Below the pieces are notes generated by a model, which was given only the letters and a program-made list of their open reading frames with translations, searched no databases and was not told the origin of the DNA. A DNA stretch of 64,000 nucleotides from Coniochaeta sp. PMI_546 (taxonomy: Eukaryota > Ascomycota > Sordariomycetes > Coniochaetales > Coniochaetaceae), in assembly GCA_021432605.1 (NCBI GenBank), contig MU271147.1:1798001-1862000 (forward strand), in the 5' to 3' direction. Made by a program: the position numbers and the translations under genes. Positions 10,723 to 22,365 of the stretch are shown here, in pieces; the stretch's first letter is position 1, and every line of letters starts with the position of its first letter.

Positions 10723-13612
10723 TTACTGGGCAACCGTCCCGTAGGAAACGGCGCCGTACGCAAAATTCTTGGGCGGGACGTCCCCCTTGAACGTCGGCCA
10801 ATACTTGCCGTATATGGCCCGGTATTCGTCGAGCCTCTGCTCGTGCAGGAGCCTCGCGGCCTCCCTCTCCTGGATCCTCCGGTAGTGCTCGGCGAGCGCG
10901 AACCGAGCCTCGGCCTCCCTGCGGTCGTGGATCACCCACTGGCAGCCGTGGTCCCGGCAGGCGAGGTCCTCCCTCAGCTGCGCGGGCAGCTGGTCCTCCT
11001 GTCCGGAGGCGCGGGCGTCCGTCTCCACGCAGTCCGCGCAGTGGGGGTTCCACTGGCCGCGGCGCCAGACCAATCGCTTGGTCGGCGGATACCAAGGCTG
11101 GCTGTGCTCGGCACAGGGGATCTTGCGGTTGAAGTTCTCTGGGAGCTCCCACCGGTCGTCGACCAGGCGCAGCGCGCGTCTGGTGCGACAGTCGTCGCAG
11201 TATGGCCGTGCGCGACGAAACTCGAATGTCCTGGGCTGCCAACCCTCGTCGAATTGTTGTGGATCGAACCACCAAGAGTCAATATCCGGCACGTCTTCGC
11301 GTGCGTCGTATGAGGTGAGAGGAGGCGGAGGGGGTCGGGTGGGGGTGGTCGGAGGAGAAGACGTGGTGGAGGTGGTGGAGGGTGTCGGCGGAGAGAAGGG
11401 TTCGGTGGAAAGAGGAGAGGAGGAGGGTGATGAGGAGCCTGAACAGGCAAAACTATGGGCCTCAGCGGCCGGAGCCGGGGCGTCTTGGTCGTTGACCGTG
11501 ATAATAATGGAGGAGCCTTTGTCCTCGTCTAGGTTGAGATGCCAATCGGCCAACAGATCTGTGAGTTTGACGAGAGGGGTGTCCCAATCGTTCCATCCAC
11601 CAACTGCGTGAGCGGCTGAGGCAGGAGTCGTGGATTGTGTAGTGGTAGACACTGGAGGGGCGGGAGGACTAAGGGGAGCTGTGCTCACGGACTGGATCCG
11701 ACTGAAAGAAAGGACAGATGTGGCGGCGGGAGTATCTTGAACTGGGTCGCAGACGTGCTCTTGAATAATGGTCTGGTAGTTCAGGACGGTCTGCTCAAGC
11801 TCGCCAACCTTGTTCTGGAGCTTGGATGCGTTATCGTGAAGCTGCTGGTATTGCTGCTTAAACTGGGTAGAATTCTGCTGCTCTCCACCGAGCTGCTGTT
11901 TGTAGCGGTCTACGGCCTGTTTCAGGTCTTGAACCTCTTGTCCTAGCCTTTCCTTCTCCTTCTGAGAGTTGCCCAGCTGCGTGTTCAGCCCTGCGATTTC
12001 GCCGTTCAGATGGTCAATCTGAGCCTTGGCCTGGTCTTGAGCCTTCTGAGCCGAGGAGGTCACCTCCTGGATGCTAGTGTCAGACTGGCTGGTCTGGGTC
12101 TTGTACTGCTTGATCTCGGCTTCGTACTGCTTGATCTCGGCTTCGTATTGCTCGATCTGAGCGTCGTGCTGTTCAATCTGGCTATCGTACTGCTCAGTCT
12201 GAGCGTCGTACTGCTCAATCTGGTTATCGTACTGCTCAACTTGAGCGTCGTGCTGCTCGATCTGAGCTTCGTATTGCTCGATCTGAGCTTCGTATTGCTC
12301 GATCTGAGCGTCGTATTGCTCGATCAGAGCGTCGTGCTCCTTTTCAGTCTCGATGATTCTATCCTCCAGCTCCCTGACCCGATGCAGTGAGTCGATCTTC
12401 TCTTGCTTCTCGCAATCGACGTCAACAGTCAGGTCTGTGATCTGGTTCTTGAGGTTGGTGATCTCTCCGTTAAGATGGGCGCTCAGAGCCGTGGCCTTGT
12501 GGCGAGCATCCTGAGCAGAGGCGGACAACTCCTTGTTCTTGTCCTTCAACTCCTGGATTTGCTGTCTATCCAGGTCGATAGTCTCGTTTAGCTCTGCTGC
12601 TTGCTCGGTGAGGTCATCTACCTCCTTGTTCAGATCGGCGTAATCCCCCTCGAGGTACTCGTACTTCTTGTTCAGTTCCTCGATCTCCTTTTCCTTCTCG
12701 TCCAGCCTCTTCCTGAACTGCGCTCGAGCTGCCTCGAGCTGCGCCTTCGGGACCTGGATTTGGACAGGAAGCGCGGCAGCAAGGCTGATGGTCTTGGGGC
12801 CGTTCGGGTTCTCTAGCTCTGCAATCCTCCTTCGGAGGGTGGCGACAATGCGTTGCTCGACGGTGAGCTGGGTGCTCTTCTCGGCCAGCTGATCCTCCAG
12901 GGCCCTGATCTCGGAAGCCCGGTTGGCGATCTGCGGGCCAGCTTGGTTCTGGAGGTATGACTTGCGACGTGTCTCCTCCGCCTGCGCTCTGATGGTTTGC
13001 TCGAGACTGCTGACTTTCTTGGCCTCCTCGAAATATCTGTTCAAGCTGTCCTTGGCGCTCTTCTTCGCCTCTTTCAGCTCATCGTCTGAATATGGGAAAG
13101 CATGTCAGCCAATGGTATTGGGGAGAGGCTCGGTAATAAACGGCAGAAATCAATCCCAGGGCGTTTCATCAAAGAGAATCTCCCATGGCTGCGAACGGTT
13201 ATGCGCTCGCGTGCCGGATGAAGACAAAGAAAGAGGCTGTCACCACAAACAGAACTGTACATAACACCACGTAATACCAACTCTCTGACAAGGACTCGCA
13301 GTGCTGATTGGAATGCAGTTTGCTCTGAAGAATAAAGGAACTGGGTGGGACGAATGTTTACTCACCTTTGATGTCTACGGCGTTATCCCTCGAGCGAAGC
13401 TGCTGGTACATCTCCTGGTCTTTATTCATAACCTCTTCGTCCAGCATCTTGATCTTCTTGTCCTTGTTCACAATTTGCTCCTGCAGCTGAGCGATCTTCT
13501 GCATCAACGTATCAATGGTCAGTACGTGGCCTCCTGTAGGAGCCTCGACTCCGGCACCACCACGCGCCGCAACGGGCTGCTCATCCTCCTCGCGATCTCG
13601 CTTGGGAGCCAT
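10723..13612 (-). CDS. Coiled-coil protein with Ile/Tyr heptad array and C-terminal Cys-rich region
   Basis: The model has two exons, 13612..13366 and 13085..10723, with a 280-nt intron at 13086..13365 (donor GTGAGT, acceptor TTCAG). It gives 869 residues. It starts MAPKRDREEDEQ, basic and acidic, possibly nuclear. From about residue 30 to 540 the protein is nearly continuous coiled coil, with eleven heptads of the IEQYDAQ type at about 334-412. A Ser/Thr/Pro linker follows, then a C-terminal region with YCDDCRTRR, PCAEHSQPW, HCADC and CRDHGC. These paired Cys and His residues could bind zinc, but I do not recognise the domain. The gene lies about 195 bp upstream of the membrane-anchored coiled-coil gene, on the same strand. 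Family and function are unknown. Confidence 0.82.
12097..12330 (-). repeat. 21-bp tandem repeat coding heptads
   Basis: Eleven imperfect 21-base units encode I-E-Q-Y-D-A-Q-type heptads (variants with E for D, H for Y, V/T for I). In coiled-coil register Ile falls at a and Tyr or His at d. Confidence 0.9.
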
Positions 13613-14236
13613 GTTTGCTTGATGAAATTGAGTAGCTTGAATGGCTGTCTGAGATTGGGATTGAGAGTGATGATTGGGATGAATGTGGCTTGATTGTGCT
13701 GGTAGAGTGTTTGTACTGATGTTGATGTTGATGATGGGTGCAGTTGTGAACTGTGAGTTGCAGCGAGATGGGTGGTGAAGATGAAGAAAACTTCAAGGTG
13801 GAAAAAAAGAGCTGGGCTTTTTAATCCTCAAATCGAGTAGAGATTCTGGTGAAGGCACAAGCCAGAGTGCTATTGTCTCTCAAAAGTGTTTCGTGGTGAA
13901 GTTTCCTATTGACCAGGCACTTCACTACTTTCACCATCACCTCACCTTCACCTTCAACTTCACACCCGGTCACTCTTCAACCTTCACCTTCACCCCTCAA
14001 CCCACCCTTCAACCCTTCACCTTCATCCTTCAACCTACAACTTCAGACCTGCATCAAACTTGAGTCTCTCACACTTTCGGAAGGGAACGTGGAATAGAAC
14101 ACGGGGAGGATTTTCAAAAGGCATCATCATCACACATTACATTCGGGAGCAAGTCATAATACAGCAAGAAAAAAATACCAGTGATGAGAGGAGGAACAGA
14201 ATTGATAAGGAGACAGGGTAGAACTAGCATATTTCC
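13613..14236. other. Promoter region of the heptad coiled-coil gene and NSE4 3' flank
   Basis: No gene is seen. It holds the G-poor CTTCA/ACC tract described separately, just upstream of the coiled-coil gene start at 13612. Confidence 0.5.
13921..14045. repeat. Low-complexity CTTCACC/CTTCAACC tract
   Basis: About 125 bases built from irregular ttcacc, ttcaacc and ccctcaa units on plus. The strand has almost no G (one short cccggt interruption). It lies about 310 bp upstream of the coiled-coil gene start and could act as a pyrimidine-skewed promoter tract, or be a decaying microsatellite. Confidence 0.85.
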
Positions 14237-15689
14237 TCAGCTGTACCAGCCTTTAGCCCCTGGGCCGACCGATTGTTGCTCGCGCCGATGCGGTATCATG
14301 GACTCCTTGATATTGAAAGCCTTGATGACTTCTTGCCAGGTTGGCATGTCGATTGACAATATTGACTGATGCTTGGTTGTTCCGCGTCTTGCGTTGGAAG
14401 CATCCTCTACTTCATCTCGTGCCACATGCTCTAGAAGGTATTAGTATATTTTGTCCATCTGTAGAAGGGCCATCGCGACATTGTATAGCATCAGCATGGA
14501 AGGACGATACCAACGCTGACTTACCGAGAGCAGGGAGCTTGGTCACACTGTCGTAGCCCAACTTGACATAACCGTCCTTGATGAGAAAGCTGACGTAGAA
14601 GATGTTCTCCACCGTCTGGCCGAACGAGTGCGGGTTTATGACAAACCGTAGCATGTCTATGCCTCCCGTGTCGCGCAGAGAGTACTTGTCCATCACGGCT
14701 CGCTGCTGCTCGTCCGTCATATCATCATTCACCTCGTCCTCCACCCCGTTCTGGGCCCATTCCTGGACACTCTCTAGCCGCTTGAGAATCTTCTTGCAGA
14801 TGACGGTGAGATCATTTTTCTCGTTCCTTGCCATGTCCTCGGCATTCAGGACCTGGGGGCGGACCTCGACCAAGTTCTGTATCCTGAGCGGCGCCGCTCG
14901 TTGCACAAACTTCCGGACCTTCTTCTTCACAGACATGGGCCCCAGCATGAAACCGGGCACGGCGGGTCGGTTGATGCTCGGAATGGCAGCAAATCGGCCA
15001 AAGTGTTGCCAGTTGTACGCATCGCCATCGGCAGCGCCTTCCTCGTCGTCACTACCGATCGCGCCTCGGTTCCGGGCCGGTATCCTGCGCTGACGTTGGG
15101 TAGACGAGAGCTCGGGCGCATTGTCATCTTCGATACCACCGCCCTGAAGCATGAATGTGAGACACTTGGACACAAACTCGTCGATGTCGACACCGCCCTG
15201 CTGGGTGTGGCCGGCTATCGACTGATTGACTCGCTTGCTGTGTATGTCGGACAGCTTGAGCAGGCCCTTGGCGTCAATGGTGGCTTCATTGGTCTGCTTG
15301 ACCTTGGTCATGACCCTGTCGGACTTTGTGAGGAACTGCATGATCTTGGTGCCGTCATCGTTCAGGTACTCGTCCTGGTTCTCGGCCAGGTCTTTTTGCA
15401 GGTCGCGGAGCTGACGGGTGATCTTTCTTCGTTCCCCGATGGGCTGCAGAGGATCGAAATAGTCCTCAGGGTGCTGACTAGGACTCCTGAGGCGCTGTCG
15501 TTCGTCGTCTGATGCTTCTCCATCTGGTTCCTGGGTGCGACGTCTGGTCCGTGACCGTCCCTGCCTCTCGTCGCCGCGCTTGCGCTTCTGTGCACCTTCC
15601 GAGGTTCGATTCCGCCTGTTTTCTTTTTCCGAACCTGCGGAAGACGAGGGAGTAAACTCCGGCGTGGGCTCCGGGGAAGGAGTGGCCAT
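14237..15689 (-). CDS. NSE4: SMC5/6 complex kleisin subunit Nse4
   Basis: Nse4 is the kleisin that bridges the Smc5 and Smc6 heads and joins the Nse1-Nse3 module. It acts in the nucleus in recombination and replication repair. The model has two exons, 15689..14525 and 14430..14237, with a 94-nt intron at 14431..14524 (donor GTAAGT, branch TACTAAT, acceptor TTCTAG). It gives 452 residues. The N-terminus is basic and disordered ([18 protein letters not shown]). The conserved kleisin region begins near [12 protein letters not shown]. The C-terminal Nse4 signature is clear: [20 protein letters not shown], then [19 protein letters not shown] after the intron, ending in KESMIPHR. The gene is divergent from VPS34 across 924 bp. 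Confidence 0.93.
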
Positions 15690-16613
15690 GGTGAGATCTG
15701 TGAGCTGCCTCCTCCGTTACCGTGCAGGCTTGCCCAGATTTCTGGCAGGTCTCAGAGTATTGAATCAGGACGAGGTTTTCCAGCGGTGTCTTGGGGTAGG
15801 ATATCTACCACCAATGTGAGGAATCACAGACAGAGATGGTGTGGCGGAGAGTGAGGAAGGATCCCTTAGGACAGACCAGACCTGTTGGATGTTGGCGAGT
15901 CTGTAAAAGCCGGCAACACTGTGCAGAGAGGGAGTAGAGTCGTTGTCACGACTATGCGGCTTCTCCCGACACGGGCTCAGAGACGGTTGGCTTCCAGGAG
16001 ATGCTCCCGCTGTCGACCTCGGAACACTTGCGCCAATGTGTAACAGAGGGCGATCTGGAAGGCGGACCACGACAGAAAATTGTCTATACTCGTTTAATCA
16101 CACATTTCCTCAACAACGATGAATGAATAGACAACTAGTACAGTAGAATAATACACCAGTTTGAGTCGAAGTGATGTTTTGCTGGACTTCTGAATGGGAG
16201 GTAGCTTGTCGTCTCGTCGTCTCGTCGTCGGTTTGCGCAGGAAGTCGCGACGCGCTCTAGTGTAGACTGGACGTGTAAATCAGCTTCAGCATTGGTGGGG
16301 TGCCAAGTGCGTGGACAGGGGTGGTGTCAAGTAGGTATCCCCACATTTGGCCCAAGCTAAAAGTGTATGGCCCGTTCGTGGAAAGGTACTTCCAGTTGCT
16401 ACCATAGCTTGCCTGTTAGCGGGGCGTGTCTATATCGCATCGCATTGCATCTGACCTCGTCTACCTTGGGACCATTTGACCCGGCATCCAGAGATGGCGG
16501 AGGGGTGATTAAAGCTTATATATGACCCGTTTAACCTCCAACAATTCATCATCTCTAGGTTTTCAAACCAAACATGGATTTGGAAGGTTAGCATCGCCCA
16601 GAACGCATCCAAG
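15690..16613. promoter_or_regulatory. Shared upstream region of NSE4 and VPS34
   Basis: This is the 924 bp between two divergent starts. It has a short gtcgtct repeat near 16208-16231. No coding frame is supported. Confidence 0.5.
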
Positions 16614-19427
16614 ATGGAGCCCTTCTCGTTTGCAAGCTCCGACACCCTCGACTTCCCCGTCAGCATTCGAATGTGAGTCCGGGCATGTGTCAAGACGACC
16701 TATCATAAGTCCTCATGCTAACATATCTGCTCCAGCATCAACCTCGAAGGTGACGAGATCCCTCTCCCTTTCTCTACCCTCCTCGCCCGACCAGACCTTC
16801 GTCACATCGGCTCCAACCAGAGCCCGCACTCCGACCTCTACGTCACCGTCCAGGTCTGGGCAGGCTCGAAGCCCCTGACAGTCCCAGTCCAGACAGCATA
16901 CAAGCCATTCCGCACTGAGCGAAGGTGGAACGAGTGGCCCAAGCTGCCAATCAACTACTCCACCCTGCCCATCAACTCACATCTGGCTGTCACAATATGG
17001 GACCTGTCGCCTGTCGGCGGTCCTCAAGCTCAGGGGCACGCCATCCCCTTCGGCGGCGCCACGCTACCTCTGTTCGATAAGGACAACCAGCTACTGAGGG
17101 GCCGCCAGAAGTGCCACGTACATCGACACAAGAAGGCGGACGGCAATGACGATACCTCGACACCAGCGTTTCCGGCTGCGAAACGAAGCAACTCTAAGAA
17201 GGAGAAAGCAGTCGTGGTGGACAAGGATGCCGAGGAGCTCGACAGGATGGAGAGGCTTTTCAAAAAACACGAACAGGGGGAGATACCGCGGGTAGACTGG
17301 CTCGATCAGATGGTATTTAGAGGATTCGAGAAACGGGGCATCCAGTCTGCTAGGTCGTCTCTGGAGAGAATACAGCGGCAACGGGCTCTTGAGGCTCAGG
17401 CGGCAGCCCCGAAGAATGGGGACAACAAAGAGAAGAGCGACGCTCCTGACACCACGGACCCCATGCCTGGCCCTTCCATGTTTGTTCTCAACGTCGAGCT
17501 GCCGAGATTCGACTTTCCTGTCGTCTTCGCCGACCACGAATACCCCCCTCCACCAATATCGTCCCTCCAGCACCTGTCAGCCTCACAGTCAAACATCATT
17601 CTCAAACCACCGCCAGAAGTCCAGTTCGGCCCGGGCATAAATGGAGTGGCAGATGCAGACGAAGGCCGCTTGATTCGAGTCTACGACCCAGAAGTTGGAG
17701 CCCGAGATAATCCGGCCGAAAGCAAGCATCGGCGGCTTGTCCGCAGCCAACATCGACATGGGATTTTGGATAAGGACCTGAAGCCAAACGCCAAGGTTAG
17801 GGACGAGCTTAACGTCATCATGTCCTACTCGCCGACCCATGTTCTCACGCCGGAGGAGAAGGATCTGGTCTGGAAGTTCCGCTACCACTTGACCCGGGAC
17901 AAGCGAGCCCTGACAAAGTTCGTCAAGTCGGTCAACTGGCAGGACATGGCGGAGTCGAGGCAGGCAGTCCAAGTTCTCGGCAGATGGACAGATATAGACG
18001 TCGACGACGCCCTGGAACTCCTCGGACCGACATTTGACAACTCTGAAGTGAGAGCATACGCCGTCCAGCGACTTGGCAATTCCGACGACAACGAACTCCT
18101 GCTGTACCTGCTCCAGCTGGTGCAGGCGTTGAAGTACGAGCACATCTCCACCGAGGCGAACCGGGACGCTACCCAGAAGTCGTCTCTGGCAAGGTTCCTG
18201 ATCGCCCGAGCAGTAGACAGTTTCATGCTAGGAAACTACTTCTACTGGTACCTGATGGTTGAGTGCGAAGACTCGAGTCCCGATCAAGGGCGGGACAACC
18301 AGACCATCTACCGCAAGGTGGCCTTCGACTTCATGACGGAACTGGAAAAGCGGCCAGACGGCAAGGAAACACGCAAGCAGCTGCTGCGACAAGCAGAGTG
18401 GATCGCCATCCTCTCCAAGATATCCAGCGAAATCAAAGAGTCGAGCGAGTCGATGGCTCGGAGGACGGAGCGGGTGAAGCAGTTCCTCGCGGACCCCAAG
18501 AACGAGCTCGTCACGATCGACCCTCCGCTACCCCTCCCCCTGGATCCGTCCGTTTTCATAACCGGCGTCGCACCAGAAGACACCATAGTCTTCAAGTCCT
18601 CCCTCCACCCCATCAAGATGGCCTTCAAGACCACCACAGGCCGCAAATACCCCATCCTCTTCAAGACCGGCGACGACCTGCGCCAGGACCAGCTCGTCAT
18701 CCAGATCATCACCCTCATGGACCAGCTCCTCCAGAAGGAGAACCTCGACCTCAAACTATCCCCCTACAAGATCCTCGCGACCAGCACAAACGCAGGCCTC
18801 TCGCAGTTCGTCCCCTCGGCCAGCTTCCAGGGCATCGCCTCCAAGTACCGCAACAACCCGGCCCTCGCATACCTGAAGCAGAACAACCCGGACGCCTCGG
18901 GCCCGCTGGGGCTGCGCAAGGAGACCCTCGACACGTTCATCAAGTCGTGCGCGGGCTACTGCGTCATAACCTACATCCTGGGCGTGGGCGACCGCCACCT
19001 CGACAACCTGCTCCTGGCGCCGGACGGGCACTTCTTCCACGCCGACTTCGGCTTCATCCTGGGCCGCGACCCAAAACCCTTCGCGCCGGCCATGAAGCTG
19101 AGCAAGGAGATGGTCGACGCCATGGGCGGGTCGCAGTCGGAGCACTACCGCCAGTTCAAGCAGTACTGCTTCCTGGCCTACAGCGCGCTGCGCAAGAGCA
19201 GCAACCTGATCCTCAACCTGTTCAGCCTCATGGTCGACGCCAACATTCCCGACATCAAGCTCGAGCCGGACAAGGCCGTGCTCAAGGTCAAGGAGCGCTT
19301 TGCGCTGGAGCTCAACGAGGAGGATGCCATCCGGCACCTGGAGCGGATCATCGATGATAACCTCAACGCGCTGGTGCCGGTTGTTATTGACAAGCTTCAC
19401 GAGCTTGTGCAGGCGTTTAGGGCCTGA
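16614..19427 (+). CDS. VPS34: Class III phosphatidylinositol 3-kinase Vps34
   Basis: Vps34 makes PI(3)P on endosomes and autophagosome precursors, in complexes with Vps15 and Atg6/Vps30. The model has two exons, 16614..16672 and 16736..19427, with a 63-nt intron (donor GTGAGT, branch GCTAACA, acceptor CCAG). It gives 916 residues. Exon 1 gives MEPFSFASSDTLDFPVSIR and the reading frame continues without a break. The order is a C2 domain (about 20-190), a PIK helical domain (centred about 330-500) and the lipid kinase domain (about 620-916). The kinase shows FKTGDDLRQDQL near 661, the catalytic loop GVGDRHLDNLL near 769 and HADFGFILGRDPKP near 788. The C-terminal helix VVIDKLHELVQAFRA is intact. 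It ends convergent to ETR1, 159 bp away. Confidence 0.97.
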
Positions 19428-19586
19428 TTCTTGCACCTTTTGATGTCAAGTCGGCAGGGAGTACTTGGTTATGGGTCGGATAAATGGACAGGATGGCTGG
19501 CGTCCTGATAATTAAATAGCGTTGACAGCGTTGCCAAAATGAATTTCATTTTTTTTTTTTACAAATATCATACAACACTCGGTGTC

Positions 19587-20985
19587 TCACGTCTCCCCAA
19601 ACACAAAAACCCCCTTCCCACTCCTGAACCCCTGAAGCGTCCCCTGCACCGCCTCCTTCAAGACCGTCTCCTCCGTGTCCCAATCCCACCGCAGCTCCTG
19701 CACAGGGCTCTCCTTGAACTCCCCCTTCCTCACCAGCGCCAATATCTCCTCGATCGTCCTCCTCTTCCCCTCCCTATCCCTCGCCCACCGACTCAGCCAG
19801 AACCCCCTAAACCTCAAATCCTTAAAGATCAACAACCCCGTCGGCAGCGCAACAGGCTTCTTACTCATCGCCCCGTAGGTGACCATCGTTCCCCCCTCCC
19901 CCAGACACTTAGCCAGCTGCGTGGCATTCGCTCCCCCGACACAATTAAGCCCCAGCAAGATCTCCTCCCTCCCACCATCCAACCACTCCTCCTGCACCCG
20001 CTTCCCAAACCCGCGCTCCAGGAACTCCTCCTCCGTCACCACGACCGTGGCACCCAGCCCCGTCAGCTCCCGCTTCAACCCCTCCGTCTCCTCCGGCGTC
20101 GCCCTCGCCCGCACCACATTGATGCTCCTCAGGCCCCATAGCCGGCCGAGCTGGACCGCCGCCCGCCCGACCCCGCTGTTGGCCCCGTTCTGTATGAACC
20201 AGGCCCCGCCCCTGGCCCGGCCCTTCGCGAAACCCTGGACGCTGAGGTCGATCAGGTCGACGTAGTCCCTGAGCATCCTGTACGCCGAGCAGGGGTTGAC
20301 GCTGACCGTCGCGACCTGTATGGGACTCAACCCTTCCTTGTCGATCTTGATGAGCTCCCTCTCCGGGTCCTTCTCGACCAGCACGTGGGTCCGCCAGGTG
20401 CCGAACCCGGTGGAGGCGGGGACGACCCAGTCGCCTCTCTTGAAATGAGTGGAGGCCGAGGAGCCGGCGGAGAGGACCTCGAAGACGCCCTCGTTGCCGC
20501 CCACGGCCGAGGGCTCCGGGGTGCCGATCAGGGAGGTGAAGTTGGGCTTGGCGCCGTAGGTGCCTTGGATTGTGTTCACGTCGGCCGGGTTGATGGGGGC
20601 GGCGAGGGCGCGGAGGAGGACGGAGGTGTTGGGCAGGGTGGGGGAGATGGAGTGCGTGTGTAGGCTGGATTGGGGGGGAGGATATGGCTGTCAGTTTTCA
20701 AGGTTTGATTGGGACGAGGAGGAGGGGAGAGGGAAGGGAGGAGAAAAAAGGAGAGGAAGAGGAGACTGACTGTAGGACGTCGCTTGGCTCGCCGTACTTG
20801 GAGAAGACGAGGGCTTTGGCTTGGGTGTAGCCGTAGGGTCCTGACTTATATCGGACGCCGGTCCGGGGGAGGAGGGATGCGGCGGTGGGCAGTGGTGATG
20901 CGCGTGGCCGGGGGCTGCACCATGGGGTTGTTCGCAGCAGCCGCGATGCAGCTGGTCGGGCTGCTGATGGGCGTAGTGTCGCCAT
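19587..20985 (-). CDS. ETR1: Mitochondrial trans-2-enoyl-CoA/ACP reductase
   Basis: This is an NADPH-dependent enoyl reductase of mitochondrial type II fatty acid synthesis (MECR/Etr1 family, medium-chain reductase fold), the last step of each elongation cycle. The model has two exons, 20985..20771 and 20664..19587, with a 106-nt intron at 20665..20770 (donor GTCAGT, acceptor TCCAG). It gives 430 residues. The first 48 residues are rich in Arg, Ser and Ala with no acidic residue, a good mitochondrial presequence (MATLRPSAARPAASRLLR). After the join, LHTHSISPTLPNTSVLLRAL leads into INPADVNTIQGTYG, which holds the conserved Tyr of the active site. The cofactor segments WFIQNGANSGVGRAAVQLG and GGTMVTYGAMSKKPV are present. 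Confidence 0.95.
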
Positions 20986-22365
20986 TTGTGTGGTGGTGGG
21001 TGGTCAATTGCTCCAACGAGACGTGTTCAAGCTCGTGGTGTTTGTACAACCTGATGCTCGCAACTGATAATGTTTCGGCCCATGACGTCGAACCTGAAGC
21101 TTGCCGAGTGATCCAATCACGGTTCGATAAGGAGGTCCGCAGTCCGATAGAACCGGGGGTGTGTAGCTTCGAGTGGCTTTCTCTGATTGGAGCAAGCTTG
21201 AGGAGCTCCAACCCGTTCCCACGCCAAGACTTCGTGAACTCGGGCGCCTTTCGGTTCGGAGCTACGCGAATGCAACGGCGGTTCGTCGAATAAATTTCGT
21301 TTCATGTCCTTGGTGGCTCGTAGATGACTTGCAGCTGGCTAGTGTATCCGGAGGTCACACTCGACAAATTAGAGTGAGGAAATCCGCTGGTTGCTTGATC
21401 ATGGGATGGAAGGTCCTGCTCATGCAGGGTCAAAGCGTTGGGACTGTGCCATGTTGCTGCCGCCAATGATGCGCCTTGATATCAGATGTTGGCTGGAGGT
21501 TATCGGTGTCTGTGTCGCTGGACGAGGTCACTCGCCGTGTGGCTGTTATTGCGATGCGACAGGTTGACACTTGGAGGTGGCACTGGACGGACTATATTAT
21601 CAGATCGTGGACTTCGAGGTTGCAATACGTCAAGAGCGTGTGTGAGATGAGGAAGGTCTGTTCAATTCAACCATTGTTGGCTATGACGTGGTCCTAGGAG
21701 AAGTCAGGCCGTGTGACTGTTGACTCGACAGTCCGGCTTGTAACGTAAGCGCACAAAGACCTAACAAATGTCTCGTCTCGCTTTTTCTCTCTCCCCTTTT
21801 CCTTCCTCCTCGAATAGACAGCACCCGTTGCCTTCATGTACATATTATGGCCAACATGCCGCGCACTTTCAAATGTCCTCCACCCGTCTCAGACAGCCAA
21901 AGTTCTGAAGCGCTGACAGACAGGGCGGTAGCCAAGCTGAAGCTCGTGACGCAGGACGCTGTCTGGGTACTCCGCCGTAAGACACCAAGTATGTGAGTAT
22001 AGAGAAGAACAAGAGTAAGAGGGAGAAAAAAAAACAATCAAAAATGTATGTAGATGTAATGAAATCTTCGTGAGCAAATGAATGAGCTCGCGGATGAGCT
22101 GGGTATCTCTTGGTCCTCTTCTCTCAGCACCAGCACCAACACTCCACGGCAAGATCCTCCTATCTCCCTTTCCCCAAAGAAAAAAAAAGCAGCCGAGGCA
22201 CAGTTGAACGTCTCGAGGTCGTGCAGAGAACGCTGTGCGGTTTCTGTCGTTCCATCGCGCTTTGGTCTCTCCCCCTTTTGAAGTAAAAAAATCCGCGACA
22301 CCCTTTAAAATATGTATGGAAGCCCTCCCCCCCTCAAGCAAAACGCTAGCACCCCACTCCGGTCG
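20986..22365. other. Intergenic, no gene seen
   Basis: This is 1.4 kb upstream of ETR1 and downstream of the next minus-strand gene. Short frames only; the pyrimidine and poly-A runs near 21780 and 22028 look like untranslated-region sequence. Confidence 0.5.

Noticed and set aside
18263-19357. 364-codon plus frame inside VPS34
   Set aside because: It is an alternative frame of the kinase domain with extreme Arg/Pro/His content; VPS34 explains the region completely.
19539-20141. 200-codon plus frame opposite ETR1
   Set aside because: Pro/Leu/Arg-rich antisense shadow of the ETR1 3' half.
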